DNA from: an uncultured Devosia sp.
Lineage (GTDB): Bacteria; Pseudomonadota; Alphaproteobacteria; Rhizobiales; Devosiaceae
Direction of reading: 5' to 3'
DNA length: 64,000 nucleotides
Assembly (NCBI RefSeq): GCF_946479885.1
Contig: NZ_CAMLHM010000005.1
Coordinates: 1-64,000, forward strand
In this document: in pieces, positions 16,615 to 26,039 of the stretch
Numbering within the stretch: position 1 is the stretch's first letter
Layout: every line of letters starts with the position of its first letter
Position numbers and translations under genes: made by a program
Notes under the pieces: model-generated
Told to the model about the DNA's origin: nothing
Databases searched by the model: none
Seen by the model: the letters and a program-made list of their open reading frames with translations, nothing else

Positions 16615-17565
16615 GTGACCAATATCAAAGTGGCATTCGTCGGCGCGGGCTATATGACCACCGAACATATCAAGGCCTTTTCCAGTCTGCCGGATGTGAC
16701 GATAGCCGGCATCTTCAGCCGTTCGGCCGACCGCGCAATGGCCCTTGCCGCCCCTCACGGCGCCATCGTCGCCTCGTCAGTGGACGAGTTGTACGCTCAG
16801 ACCAAAGCGGACCTGGTTGTCGTCAGCGTCCCTGAGCTGGCAATGGCCGACATAGCCGGACAGTGCTTCTCCCATCCCTGGCAGGTCTTGCTGGAGAAGC
16901 CCGCAGGGTACAACCTCCCCGACGCCCAGCGCATCCGGGACGCGGCACGGTCGGCCGGCGCGACGGTGCATGTCGCATTCAACAGGCGGGCCTATTCCAG
17001 CACGCGGGCGGCCCTCGCCCAGCTTTCGGAAGCGGACGGCAAGCGGTTCATCAAGGTACTGGACCAGCAGGACCAGGTCGCCGCGCGGATACACCATGGG
17101 CAGCCGGAACTGGTGGCGCAGAATTACATGTTCGCCAACTCGATCCACGTGATCGATTACTTCCGGGTGTTCGGCCGCGGAAGCATCGTGGCCGTGACCC
17201 CGGTGGTGGCCTGGAACGCCGAAGCCCCCGGCCTCGTCATCGCCAAAGTGGAATTTTCCAGCGGCGACGTCGGCGTCTATGAAGGCATCTGGGACGGTCC
17301 AGGCCCATGGGCTGTGTCCATCTCCACGCCGGCAAAGCGCATCGAGATGCGCCCCCTCGAGCAGGGCTCCGTGCAACTTCGCGATACCCGCGCGCAGGTT
17401 CCGCTGGACCTGAGCGAAGACGACCGCACCTACAAGCCAGGCCTGCGCTATCAGGCAGAACAGGCACTGGCGGCGGTGCGTGGCGAACCGGCGAACCTCG
17501 CGGACATCGACGATTCCCTGCAGTCGATGAAGCTGGTGGCCGATATTTTTGGCATCACGGGATGA
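16615..17565 (+). CDS. Gfo/Idh family oxidoreductase, polysaccharide locus
   Basis: NAD(P)-dependent oxidoreductase of 316 residues, starting at a GTG with GGAG 7 bases upstream. It has a Rossmann start (FVGAGYMTTEH) and the LLEKPAGYN catalytic segment, but the C-terminal half differs from the WbpB-type protein at 12626 and is short for the family. It lies between the flippase and a putative glycosyltransferase and overlaps the latter by 4 bases, so it probably makes or modifies a sugar of the same glycan. The reaction cannot be named from sequence. Confidence 0.75.
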   Translation: MTNIKVAFVGAGYMTTEHIKAFSSLPDVTIAGIFSRSADRAMALAAPHGAIVASSVDELYAQTKADLVVVSVPELAMADIAGQCFSHPWQVLLEKPAGYNLPDAQRIRDAARSAGATVHVAFNRRAYSSTRAALAQLSEADGKRFIKVLDQQDQVAARIHHGQPELVAQNYMFANSIHVIDYFRVFGRGSIVAVTPVVAWNAEAPGLVIAKVEFSSGDVGVYEGIWDGPGPWAVSISTPAKRIEMRPLEQGSVQLRDTRAQVPLDLSEDDRTYKPGLRYQAEQALAAVRGEPANLADIDDSLQSMKLVADIFGITG

Positions 17566-19001
17566 CGCCAGGCAAGGCGATCTACGCCGAGCCTGAGATA
17601 TCGGACCAGATCCAGGACTTCGAGCGGCGCTATGACGTCTTCGCCATCCGCGAAGGCGGGGTATCGCTGTGGCGGCTGATGCGTTTTGAGGCGTCGGTGC
17701 AGTTGCAGAATCTCGAGCTGCGGCGATCACCCATTCCGCGGTCGCAATTGCTGCTGTCGCTGCCCCGCGCTGCTTGGCAGTTCGCGACGGCCCGGCGAGG
17801 CTACCGGTATATCGGCAAAACGTCGAATTCCGGCCTGCGGGACAAGCGAAACGGTACCTACCGGGACATCTACTTCGATGACCTGATCGATGCCGTGCCG
17901 GGAGGCGCATTGTTCTCCTCGCTCGACGCGGTCGGCTTTGAGCACAACAGCCGCAATGCGCATCGACTCCCCGTGTTTGACGACACGGCGGTGGTCGTGA
18001 CCAGCGCCGTTCTGGGGCGCGTATTGGGGCGACGCTCGCCCTCGGCGGCCAGCGCACGGCTGGCGGGCCTGATCGCTGACGGACTCGGGCTATCCGAGTT
18101 CACCCCGGCGCGGGTGCAGCGCAAGTATGACGTTTTTCGTTACCGGGCCGCGATCTACAGGCAGGTCCTCAAGCGATTTGGCGTGAGAAGCGTGCTGGCG
18201 GCCAATACGGGCCTGTTCCCGCTGATCGCGGCGGCGCGGTCGGTTGGCATACCTTACATCGAAATCCAGCATGGCGATTTCGGGGTGCACCACCCCGAAT
18301 CTCTGCCAACGTCGGCCTTCGACACTGGCGTTGAGGGCCTTTTGCTGCCTGACCGGCTGGCGGTTTTTGGCGAGCGCGACCTGCAGCGGCTGTCAGGAAC
18401 CGCTTTGGGCGAACTGGGACGCCTGCGCGCGGTCGGGGCGCCTGCCATCGCCGCCGGACGAGCAATGCGAGAGAAGAGTTTCCGCACTGATCCAGCTCGG
18501 CCGGTGATTACCTTTACGTCCCAGGGCTTTGCCCGGGAACAGGTGAACCGGTTTATCGTCGACTTCCTCGCCGCCAGTTCCGAACCCTTCCGCCTCATCA
18601 TACGGCTTCACCCCGGATATGACGGCGATGGCGCCAGTTATCGCGCCATCGCCGACACCGATTCGCGGGTGGTTGTGATGCCCGGGGGTGTGACGCCGGC
18701 CACGCACGAGGTTATCGCCCTATCGGATTTGCATCTGAGCATTTCCTCCACCTGCCATTACGACGCGCTCGGGATTGGCACTCCGACAGCTGTGCTGGGC
18801 CTGCCGGGACATGCCAGCATGGCGGAACTGGTGGAGACTGGCATGGCGCCGCGCATCGACTCTCCCGAGCACCTGGCCCGTGTGGTAGAGCAGCGCAGTT
18901 GGGGCTTGGTGACGGCGGAGCACTCACGCTACTTTTTCAGGCCCGGCTATACCGAGAACATGCTCGAACTGCTGGCTGAGTTGGATGTCGGGACGCAATG
19001 A
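17562..19001 (+). CDS. Putative GT-B glycosyltransferase
   Basis: Protein of 479 residues without clear membrane spans. The start is the ATG at 17562, which overlaps the previous stop; the frame continues upstream without likeness to protein. The C-terminal half resembles a nucleotide-sugar-binding GT-B domain: RLHPGYDGD, then a helix with SISSTCHYDALGIGTP, a pattern like that in capsule and polysialyl-type transferases and in UDP-GlcNAc epimerases. The N-terminal half has no recognised family. Lying between sugar-modifying genes and HisH it probably adds one residue of the repeat unit; donor and linkage are unknown. Confidence 0.6.
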   Translation: MTPGKAIYAEPEISDQIQDFERRYDVFAIREGGVSLWRLMRFEASVQLQNLELRRSPIPRSQLLLSLPRAAWQFATARRGYRYIGKTSNSGLRDKRNGTYRDIYFDDLIDAVPGGALFSSLDAVGFEHNSRNAHRLPVFDDTAVVVTSAVLGRVLGRRSPSAASARLAGLIADGLGLSEFTPARVQRKYDVFRYRAAIYRQVLKRFGVRSVLAANTGLFPLIAAARSVGIPYIEIQHGDFGVHHPESLPTSAFDTGVEGLLLPDRLAVFGERDLQRLSGTALGELGRLRAVGAPAIAAGRAMREKSFRTDPARPVITFTSQGFAREQVNRFIVDFLAASSEPFRLIIRLHPGYDGDGASYRAIADTDSRVVVMPGGVTPATHEVIALSDLHLSISSTCHYDALGIGTPTAVLGLPGHASMAELVETGMAPRIDSPEHLARVVEQRSWGLVTAEHSRYFFRPGYTENMLELLAELDVGTQ

Positions 19002-19615
19002 TCACGATCGTGGACTACGGCACAAGCAATCTGGGCTCGATGACCAACATGCTGCGCAAGATCGGCCAAGTGTCGCGCATTGCGTCCACCCCCGACCAGT
19101 TGGAAGATGCCACCAAGATCATCCTGCCCGGGGTCGGCTCGTTCGACGCGGGCATGAGGAAACTCGCCCAATCGGGCATGATTCCGGTGCTGAATCGCAA
19201 GGTGGTCGACGACCGCGTGCCGACACTCGGTGTGTGCCTTGGCATGCACCTGATGACCCGGGGCAGCGAAGAGGGAGAACTGCCAGGCCTGGCGTGGCTC
19301 CCCGCCACGACCGTTCGGTTCGACCAGGTCACCGAGCCGACCCTGCGGGTGCCGCATATGGGCTGGAACGAGGTCCATGCAAGCAAGGATAGCGTGGTCA
19401 CGGCAGATATGGCTGACGAGACCCGCTTCTACTTCGCTCACTCCTATTTCGTCAGGCCCGACCACCCGTCCGACATCCTGTTGGAAGCGCAGTATGGGTC
19501 GTCGCGCTTTGCGGCGGCGCTTGCCAGGGACAACATCGTCGCAGGCCAGTTCCACCCTGAAAAGAGCCACCGTTACGGCATGTGGCTGCTCAAGAACTTC
19601 GCGGAGCGGTTCTGA
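18998..19615 (+). CDS. hisH: HisH-like glutamine amidotransferase for acetamidino sugar synthesis (triad 1)
   Basis: Glutaminase subunit of 205 residues, class I: nucleophile C80 in LGVCLGMH and the partner pair H186 and E188 in QFHPEKS. In histidine synthesis HisH feeds ammonia to HisF. Here it sits with HisF and a WbpG-type synthetase and with no other his genes, as in the Pseudomonas aeruginosa O5 wbp locus, so it should supply ammonia that turns an N-acetyl group into an acetamidino group. The ATG overlaps the previous stop (ATGA), and the stop overlaps the HisF start (TGATG). Confidence 0.88.
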   Translation: MITIVDYGTSNLGSMTNMLRKIGQVSRIASTPDQLEDATKIILPGVGSFDAGMRKLAQSGMIPVLNRKVVDDRVPTLGVCLGMHLMTRGSEEGELPGLAWLPATTVRFDQVTEPTLRVPHMGWNEVHASKDSVVTADMADETRFYFAHSYFVRPDHPSDILLEAQYGSSRFAAALARDNIVAGQFHPEKSHRYGMWLLKNFAERF

Positions 19616-20370
19616 TGCTCAAAACACGCGTCATCCCGACCTTGCTGCTGCGTGGAGAGGGGCTGGTCAAAACCACCGGCTTCCGCGACCCGAAATATGT
19701 CGGCGACCCCATTAACGCGATCAAGATATTCAACGACAAGGAAGTCGATGAGCTGATCCTGCTCGACATTACGGCAACAAACGCAGCCAAGGGTCCGGCC
19801 TTCGACACCATCGCTGACATTGCGGGCGAGTGTTTCATGCCGGTGGCCTATGGCGGAGGCATCAGTACCGTCGAGCAGATACGTCGCATTCTCGGCATTG
19901 GCATCGAGAAGGTGGTGATCAACTCCGCGGCCATCAAAAATCCAGACCTGATTGCGACGGCAGCCCGGGAATTCGGCAACCAGGCGGTTGTGGTATCCAT
20001 CGATGTGAAGAAGACGCTGCTGGGCCGATACGAGGTGCGAAGCCATTCGGGGACCAAGGGCACCGGGCTTGATCCCGCAGTGTGGGCGCGGCAGGTGCAG
20101 GACCTCGGCGCCGGCGAGATCATGCTGACCAGCATCGAACGGGACGGCACGATGCGCGGCTATGACCTCGACCTTGTTCGCAAGGTCAGCCAAGCAACCA
20201 ACGTTCCGCTGATTGCGGCCGGCGGGGCCGGCAAGATTACCGATTTCGGCGCGGCCGTGGCGAGCGGCGCCGATGCAGTTGCCGCCGGGGCGATGTTCGT
20301 GTTCCACGGCCCGCACCGGGCGGTGTTGATCACGTACCCGGCGCGCGCCGACCTCAAAGCGGTGGTCTGA
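19615..20370 (+). CDS. hisF: HisF-like ammonia channel/cyclase for acetamidino sugar synthesis (triad 1)
   Basis: TIM barrel of about 251 residues similar to imidazole glycerol phosphate synthase cyclase subunits. The start is the ATG at 19615, sharing one base with the HisH stop. HisF-type phosphate-binding segments are visible (VAYGGGIST, and IAAGGAGK late in the barrel), as are barrel strands such as LTSIERDGT. In WbpG systems this protein forms the ammonia tunnel between HisH and the synthetase rather than making IGP. Its end overlaps the polymerase gene by one base. Confidence 0.87.
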   Translation: MLKTRVIPTLLLRGEGLVKTTGFRDPKYVGDPINAIKIFNDKEVDELILLDITATNAAKGPAFDTIADIAGECFMPVAYGGGISTVEQIRRILGIGIEKVVINSAAIKNPDLIATAAREFGNQAVVVSIDVKKTLLGRYEVRSHSGTKGTGLDPAVWARQVQDLGAGEIMLTSIERDGTMRGYDLDLVRKVSQATNVPLIAAGGAGKITDFGAAVASGADAVAAGAMFVFHGPHRAVLITYPARADLKAVV

Positions 20371-21605
20371 TGCCCTTCCGCTACATCGTCCTCTTCTGCT
20401 TCATAGCGCCGCTGATCGGCATCGTGCAGATGGAGGCTGGGAGCTATGGCGGCTCGGTTTTGGAGAGTGGCCACCCCAACAATGCGAGCTTGGCTTTTGG
20501 GGTGGGCATCCTGGCCTTCGCCGCCGCCCTTGTCCTGACCCGAGAACTAAGGCCATTCCGGTTCGATTGGCTTTCCGCCCGCCCTGCCCCGCCCCCCAAC
20601 GATCGCATCTGGATACTGGCGACGGCGTCGCTGGTCGCCATGGCAGTTTTCACCCTGTTCGTTTCGGGCGGGATCAGCGTGGTGCTGCGCACCATTGGTC
20701 GCGGCGACTTCCGCAGCGGCCTGGGCGACAACGGCGCCATCAGCTATCTCATTCTCAAATACTATTCTCCCGCAGTGATGGCCTACCTGGCGCTGCTCTA
20801 TGCCCGGCGCCCTTGGTATGATGCGATCATCCCCTTGGCCGTACCTGCGGTCCTCGTTGCGCTCATCGCCTTGTCGTTCGGCTTCAAATCCGGCGTCGTG
20901 CTGGCATTCCTGCCGGCGGCGGTCGTCTATTTCTGGCGGGTCTCGGACTGGCTGGTTATCCCACTCGCCGCGGTTGCCCTTGCCGGCATCTATCTGGGTT
21001 ATGGCTTCTTTGATGGCCTGTCCGACCCTGCCACCATACTCGACCGCCTGTTTTACAGGCTGACCGTGCTACAGGGCGATGTCGCCTGGAAGATCTGGGA
21101 CCTCCATGTGCGCGGCGACAGCCTGCCGGGTTACCTCGCCTCTGTCCCGGCCATCTTCGGGGATCGGGTTTTCACTCTCGCCACGGGCATCGACAGCAGC
21201 ATGGAACTCGATTGGGTCACCACCCATTTCGGCCTGCTCACCACCTACCTGTCGGGATACCCGATCCATGTCATCATGGCCGGTCACAACAATACTGCCA
21301 CAGTTTTTTCGGAAGGCGTGCTGATGGGCGGGTTAAGTGGCGTGATCGCCATCTCGGCCTTTGCCGGCGTCCTGACGGCGTCTCTCTACAGCTTCATCCA
21401 GTTGTGCCTGCATCGGCATCGCTATGTGGAAGCATCGCTTGCTTCGAGCTATTTCGTATTCGCCCTGATGGCCTGGCTGTTGGGCGGCGGGATTACTGCA
21501 ATCCTGCATATTTCCATTCTGGTCGGGCTCGTTACGGGTTACGTCCTGCTCAAGATCATTGAAGGGCGGCGCCTGGATGCCAGCGCCGAAGTTTATGCAA
21601 CATAA
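20370..21605 (+). CDS. wzy: Wzy-like O-antigen polymerase (putative)
   Basis: Very hydrophobic protein of 411 residues with about 10-11 predicted membrane spans and a large periplasmic-type loop around residues 220-290, the layout of Wzy polymerases, which join flipped repeat units. These proteins share little sequence, so the call rests on topology and on the setting between HisF and WbpG in a locus with Wzx and Wzz. It overlaps both neighbours. Together with the WaaL-like gene at 48789, this would be the other large integral membrane enzyme of assembly; the two roles could be swapped. Confidence 0.65.
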   Translation: MPFRYIVLFCFIAPLIGIVQMEAGSYGGSVLESGHPNNASLAFGVGILAFAAALVLTRELRPFRFDWLSARPAPPPNDRIWILATASLVAMAVFTLFVSGGISVVLRTIGRGDFRSGLGDNGAISYLILKYYSPAVMAYLALLYARRPWYDAIIPLAVPAVLVALIALSFGFKSGVVLAFLPAAVVYFWRVSDWLVIPLAAVALAGIYLGYGFFDGLSDPATILDRLFYRLTVLQGDVAWKIWDLHVRGDSLPGYLASVPAIFGDRVFTLATGIDSSMELDWVTTHFGLLTTYLSGYPIHVIMAGHNNTATVFSEGVLMGGLSGVIAISAFAGVLTASLYSFIQLCLHRHRYVEASLASSYFVFALMAWLLGGGITAILHISILVGLVTGYVLLKIIEGRRLDASAEVYAT

Positions 21606-22707
21606 GACCTGTACGCGCTGCATCATGGACACCACCGATCCAGACATCGTCTTCGATGATGATGGGGTATGCAGCCACTGCCATCGCTATGACCGGGTCG
21701 CAGGTCAGCGCCTGGTGCCACTGGACCAGCGCAAGGAAAAGCTGGCGGCGCTGGTCGCCGAGATCAAGGCTGCCGGCCAGGGCAAGCCTTATGACTGCGT
21801 GATCGGCGTCAGCGGCGGGGTCGACAGCACCTATGTTGCCTACATCGTCAAGGACCTTGGCCTGCGCCCGCTGGCCATCCACCTCGACAACGGATGGAAT
21901 TCCGAACTGGCGGTCGCCAATATCCAGAAGACGCTGGAGACACTGGGGATCGACCTGCACACCCACGTCATCGACTGGATGGAGTTTCGCGACCTCCAGT
22001 TGTCCTTCCTCAAGGCCGCTACGCCCGACGGGGAAGTTCCCACCGACCACGCCATCTTCGCCCTGCTCTACCAGATGGCGGCCAAGCACAACCTCAAGCA
22101 CGTCATCACCGGCACCAACGTGGTCTCGGAGGCGATCCTTCCCGAGAAATGGGGCTATGGCTATTTCGACTGGGCCTATGTCAAGGACGTGCACAAGCGT
22201 TTCGGCACGTCGCGGCTTGCCAGCTATCCGCATTTCTCGCTGGCAAAACTGGCCTACTACATCTTCCTGCGGAAGATCCGGCTCGTTTCCATCCTGAACT
22301 TCATCGACTACGACAAGAAGGTCGCGATGGACGTGCTGCAGAATGAACTGGGCTGGGTCTACTATGGCGGCAAGCACTACGAGTCCATCTACACGCGGTT
22401 TTACCAAGCCTACCTGCTGCCTCGCAAATTCGACATCGACAAGCGCAAGGCCCACTATTCCAATCTGGTCCTGTCCGGGCAGATGACGCGGGAGCAAGCG
22501 CTTGCTGCCATGCAGGAGCCGGTCTATCCGGAAAACCTGCTGCTCGAAGACCGAGACTACGTCACCAAGAAGCTGGGCCTGAAGGCCGACGAGCTGGCCG
22601 CCATCGTGGCTTCGCCCAACAAGACCTTCGAGGACTACAAGACCAGCCACAGCCTGTTCGAAACGGCCAAGCGCGTGGTCAACGCTACCCGCCGATATAT
22701 AGGCTGA
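21595..22707 (+). CDS. wbpG: WbpG-type N-acetyl sugar amidotransferase (triad 1)
   Basis: ATP-dependent synthetase of 370 residues that, with HisH and HisF, converts a sugar N-acetyl group to acetamidino. The ATG at 21595 was chosen because the family begins near MQHKTCTRCIMDTT; it overlaps the polymerase by 11 bases. Four cysteines in two CxxC pairs (CTRC and CSHC) suggest a zinc site, and GVSGGVDSTY is the PP-loop that adenylates the substrate. The nearby WbpB/D/E-type genes suggest the target is the 3-acetamido group of a diamino sugar. Confidence 0.87.
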   Translation: MQHKTCTRCIMDTTDPDIVFDDDGVCSHCHRYDRVAGQRLVPLDQRKEKLAALVAEIKAAGQGKPYDCVIGVSGGVDSTYVAYIVKDLGLRPLAIHLDNGWNSELAVANIQKTLETLGIDLHTHVIDWMEFRDLQLSFLKAATPDGEVPTDHAIFALLYQMAAKHNLKHVITGTNVVSEAILPEKWGYGYFDWAYVKDVHKRFGTSRLASYPHFSLAKLAYYIFLRKIRLVSILNFIDYDKKVAMDVLQNELGWVYYGGKHYESIYTRFYQAYLLPRKFDIDKRKAHYSNLVLSGQMTREQALAAMQEPVYPENLLLEDRDYVTKKLGLKADELAAIVASPNKTFEDYKTSHSLFETAKRVVNATRRYIG

Positions 22708-22715
22708 CCGGCTCC

Positions 22716-24707
22716 ATGCACTATCGTGCAGACATCGACGGCCTGCGTGCGGTTGCCGTTGGCGGGGTGCTCGCATTCCATTTCGGATTGTCTTGGGGCG
22801 CGGCGCCGATCTTCCCCGGCGGCCTGCTCGGGGTCGATATCTTCTTCGTCATCTCGGGTTACCTGATCACCCGGCATCTGGTCGGCCGACCGATCAGCGC
22901 GGCAATCGTGCTGGACTTCTATCGCCGTCGGGCACGCCGTCTGCTGCCTGCGCTTTACCTCGTCTGCCTTACGACTTTGGCTGCCGGCCTGTTCATCCTG
23001 CCGCCGCAATCCCTGCTTGCCCTCGCCCAGAGCGCGCTTGCCGGCCTGCTGTTCGTTTCCAATTTCTATTTCTACTGGACGACCGACTACTGGTCGGAGG
23101 CGGCCGACCTCACCCCCCTGATCCACTTGTGGTCGCTGTCCGCCGAGGAGCAGTTCTACCTGCTCTATCCCTTGGCCCTTGCGCTGCTCGGCACGCGCGG
23201 CCGGTTGCGAGCGATCGTTTTGGCGCTGGCGCTTGGCCTGTCCTTGGCAGCTGCCCTGGGCAATGGGGCCAATAGTCAGGCAGTGTTCTACATCGTCGTG
23301 TTTCGCGTTTGGGAGCTTCTCGCCGGGGCGCTCGTTGCTCTGCTGCATGAACGCCCCGCCACCCCCATGAGGTTTCGCGGCATGTCCGCACTGCCTTGGC
23401 TTGGGCTCGGACTCACTGCGGGGGCCTTCGTTCTCGGCGGAGGCTACGGCTCCAATATCGCTGCCGTATTGGGCGCGGTCCTCATCATCGGCTTTGGCAG
23501 GAGCGACGGGTCGGCGACGCGATTGCTTTCGCTTCGACCACTGGTTGCCATTGGCCTCATTTCCTATCCTCTCTATCTGTGGCACCAGCCCGTGCTGGCC
23601 CTGGCGCGCCAGTATGCCCTCACGGACCTCGATGGCCCCACCCGACTGGGCCTTCTCGCCATCTGCCTGGCCCTGGCCGGCTTCACCTGGCGCTTCGTCG
23701 AATTGCCGGTGCGCCATAGCACGATGCCGCCCCGCGCCGCCTGGACGAGCATTGCATTGGCGAGTGGGGGGCTGCTCACGGCTTGCCTTGCGATCATCGC
23801 CTTCCAGGGCCTGCCGCAGCGCTACAGCGATGAGCAACGCCTGCTGCTGGCCGCCGAGGCCGAACGCGGCACGCTCGTGTTGGCCGGTCAGGACTGCCTC
23901 AACCGTTCGGTCGACAAACCCTGCCACATCGGCGCGCCAGGCAAGCCGGCAACCTGGGCGGTACTCGGCGACAGTCACGCCGAAACGCTCGCCGATGCTC
24001 TCTCGACGCTGTTGGCAGCCAATGACGTTGCCGCTGAACTGCTGACCTATCCCGGCTGCCCGTTCGTCCTTGGCGTGGAGCCGGTCTTCGGTAGCGACGC
24101 TTGCGCCGCTTTTGCCGACAGTGTGCTGGCCAAGCTGCGCGCCGACCAGATCGAGACTGTCATCATCCAGGATCGCGGCACCGCCTATTTCGCGGGCACA
24201 CGCTTCGATAACGGCGAGGGGGGCGTCGAACCAGGCGATCCCTTTCCCATGCGGCCGGTGGGCGGCGGCGCTCTCGACGAGGCCACGCGCATTGCCAGCG
24301 TGAATGCGCTGTGGAGCAAGACCATGACGACGCTCCTCGATAGTGGCATCCAGGTCATCTATATCGCGCCGGTACCGGAAGTCGGCTGGCACGTTCCGCG
24401 CACAGCCGCTCGCCTGGCCGCTCGCGGCGGTGCCCCATTGACCACGAGCCGCGAACGCTATCTCGACCGCCACCGCGACCTGCTGGCAATGGTGCAAAAT
24501 CTCCAGGGCCATCCCGGTTTTGTCGCAATTTTTCCCGAGACGGTCTTTTGTGACGCAGGCGATGGACGTTGCCAGACGCAGCGGGATGGCCGATTGCTCT
24601 ACACCGATACCGACCACCTGAGCCGGGTGGGTGGTCAGCTGCTCGTAGACGCCATTGGCAGCGACGAGAGCGTGCGCAACTTTTTGAACGTGAGGCGCCC
24701 GCAGTGA
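22716..24707 (+). CDS. OafA/YrhL-type O-acyltransferase with SGNH domain
   Basis: Membrane protein of 663 residues. The first 370 residues are an acyltransferase-3 domain with about ten spans, beginning YRADIDGLRAVAV, whose Arg and Asp are typical, with an LWSLSAEEQFY motif. From about residue 400 comes a periplasmic SGNH domain with WAVLGDSHAE (the Gly-Asp-Ser box) and a DTDHLSRVG segment carrying the catalytic Asp and His. Such proteins O-acetylate surface glycans: the membrane part moves the acyl group and the SGNH part probably delivers it. The ATG lies 9 bases after the amidotransferase. Confidence 0.9.
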   Translation: MHYRADIDGLRAVAVGGVLAFHFGLSWGAAPIFPGGLLGVDIFFVISGYLITRHLVGRPISAAIVLDFYRRRARRLLPALYLVCLTTLAAGLFILPPQSLLALAQSALAGLLFVSNFYFYWTTDYWSEAADLTPLIHLWSLSAEEQFYLLYPLALALLGTRGRLRAIVLALALGLSLAAALGNGANSQAVFYIVVFRVWELLAGALVALLHERPATPMRFRGMSALPWLGLGLTAGAFVLGGGYGSNIAAVLGAVLIIGFGRSDGSATRLLSLRPLVAIGLISYPLYLWHQPVLALARQYALTDLDGPTRLGLLAICLALAGFTWRFVELPVRHSTMPPRAAWTSIALASGGLLTACLAIIAFQGLPQRYSDEQRLLLAAEAERGTLVLAGQDCLNRSVDKPCHIGAPGKPATWAVLGDSHAETLADALSTLLAANDVAAELLTYPGCPFVLGVEPVFGSDACAAFADSVLAKLRADQIETVIIQDRGTAYFAGTRFDNGEGGVEPGDPFPMRPVGGGALDEATRIASVNALWSKTMTTLLDSGIQVIYIAPVPEVGWHVPRTAARLAARGGAPLTTSRERYLDRHRDLLAMVQNLQGHPGFVAIFPETVFCDAGDGRCQTQRDGRLLYTDTDHLSRVGGQLLVDAIGSDESVRNFLNVRRPQ

Positions 24708-25927
24708 AGGTTCTTTATATCCACATGATCGGGGCCTTCGGGGGCGCCTCGCGCAGCCTTTCCGAGGCCATCGGGGCCTTCCCTCCCGGGCAGGTGGAAG
24801 CCCGGTTCGTCACGGCATCAGGCACGGTCGAAGGTGTCTTCGGAGCCTTGGGACCGGTTGTGGTCGCACGCGGCATGACTCAGTTCGACAATACCCGCTA
24901 TAGCTACTATCGCGGCCTGCGCTGGCTGGTCCTGCTGCGCGAGCTTGCCTATCTGCCGGCGACCATCGCGGCCCTCTATCGCGCCCGGGCGCAGTGGCCC
25001 GACATAGATCTCATCCACGTCAACGAGTTTACCGGCCTCATTCCCTGGCTCGTGGCCCGGCATCTATTCAAGGTGCCGACTGTCGTGCATGTGCGCTCGG
25101 TGGCGCGTGCCGGCCGGTCCTGGCGTACACGCCTGGTCTCCAGCATGCTGGCTCGGCATGCCGAAGCGGTCGTGGCCATCGACGACACGGTGCGCGCAAG
25201 CCTGCCGTCGAGCCTGCCGGTGACGGTCATTCACAACGCCTTCTCGCCCAAGAATGTGCCGGCTGACGCGCCACCGCTCGCATGGCCCAAGCTGCGTGCT
25301 GGCAGTTTCAAGGTCGGTTTTGTTGGTAACCTGCTCAAGGCAAAGGGAATCGGTGAGCTGATAGAGGCCGCTGGCCTACTCGCCCGGCGCGGTCTCGATA
25401 TCGAATTTCTGATTGTCGGCGACGATGCCGCGCCCTCGCGAGGCATAAAGTCGCGCCTCCTGCGAGCCCTGGGCCTGGGCCAGAACATGAAGGCCGAAGT
25501 GCTGACCGAGATCGAGCGTCTCGGTATCAAGAACGATGTCCATATGCTCGGCTTCAGCGCGCGCATTGCCGAGGCCTATGGCCGGATGGATGTTCTCTGT
25601 TTTCCCTCTCATTTCGACGCACCCGGTCGACCTATCTTTGAGGCAGCCTTTGCCGGCGTGCCCTCCATCGTGGCCCTGCGCGCGCCCAAGCCCGATACAT
25701 TGGTGGATGGCGTCACCGGCCTTGCCGTGCCACCACGCGACGCCATAGCGCTGGCCGATGCCATCGCCCGTCTGGCGCAGGACCGGGAACAGGCCAAAAC
25801 CATGGGGGCGGCGGCCCGCGTCATGGCGCATAGGAATTTCGACCCTTCCAGCAATTCCGCCAACCTCCTGGAGCTATACAGGTCCGTGCTGGCCGCTCTG
25901 CCTTCCGAGCCAAAGCACTCGTCCTGA
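24704..25927 (+). CDS. Glycosyltransferase family 4
   Basis: GT-B transferase of 407 residues. The GTG at 24704 overlaps the acyltransferase stop as GTGA and gives the expected N terminus (MKVLYIHMIGAFGGAS); the frame upstream of it is not protein-like. The C-terminal half has the GT4 features: VGFVGNLLKAKGI, a VHMLGF strand and the E-x7-E region FDAPGRPIFEAAFAGVPSI. It probably adds one sugar to the undecaprenyl-linked unit on the cytoplasmic face. Donor unknown. Confidence 0.88.
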   Translation: MKVLYIHMIGAFGGASRSLSEAIGAFPPGQVEARFVTASGTVEGVFGALGPVVVARGMTQFDNTRYSYYRGLRWLVLLRELAYLPATIAALYRARAQWPDIDLIHVNEFTGLIPWLVARHLFKVPTVVHVRSVARAGRSWRTRLVSSMLARHAEAVVAIDDTVRASLPSSLPVTVIHNAFSPKNVPADAPPLAWPKLRAGSFKVGFVGNLLKAKGIGELIEAAGLLARRGLDIEFLIVGDDAAPSRGIKSRLLRALGLGQNMKAEVLTEIERLGIKNDVHMLGFSARIAEAYGRMDVLCFPSHFDAPGRPIFEAAFAGVPSIVALRAPKPDTLVDGVTGLAVPPRDAIALADAIARLAQDREQAKTMGAAARVMAHRNFDPSSNSANLLELYRSVLAALPSEPKHSS

Positions 25928-26039
25928 CCGGGTGGTCAGGATACCCCTGTTCGCCCTTTTTCCGGTGCCCTTGCATGGGCCGGGCAATACAGGTACCTCC
26001 TGCCACCAAACACCATGATCGTTGCGAGCGAGTTTTCCG

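Noticed and set aside
16777..18057. 426-codon minus-strand frame spanning two polysaccharide genes
   Set aside because: It crosses two genes that overlap by 4 bases and are well supported on the plus strand.
18998..20370. HisH and HisF as part of histidine biosynthesis
   Set aside because: No hisA, hisB, hisE or other his gene is nearby at either copy, and both pairs accompany a WbpG/PseA-type synthetase.
22635..24617. 660-codon frame opposite the acyltransferase
   Set aside because: High GC bias produces long antisense frames; the forward product has clear acyltransferase and SGNH motifs.
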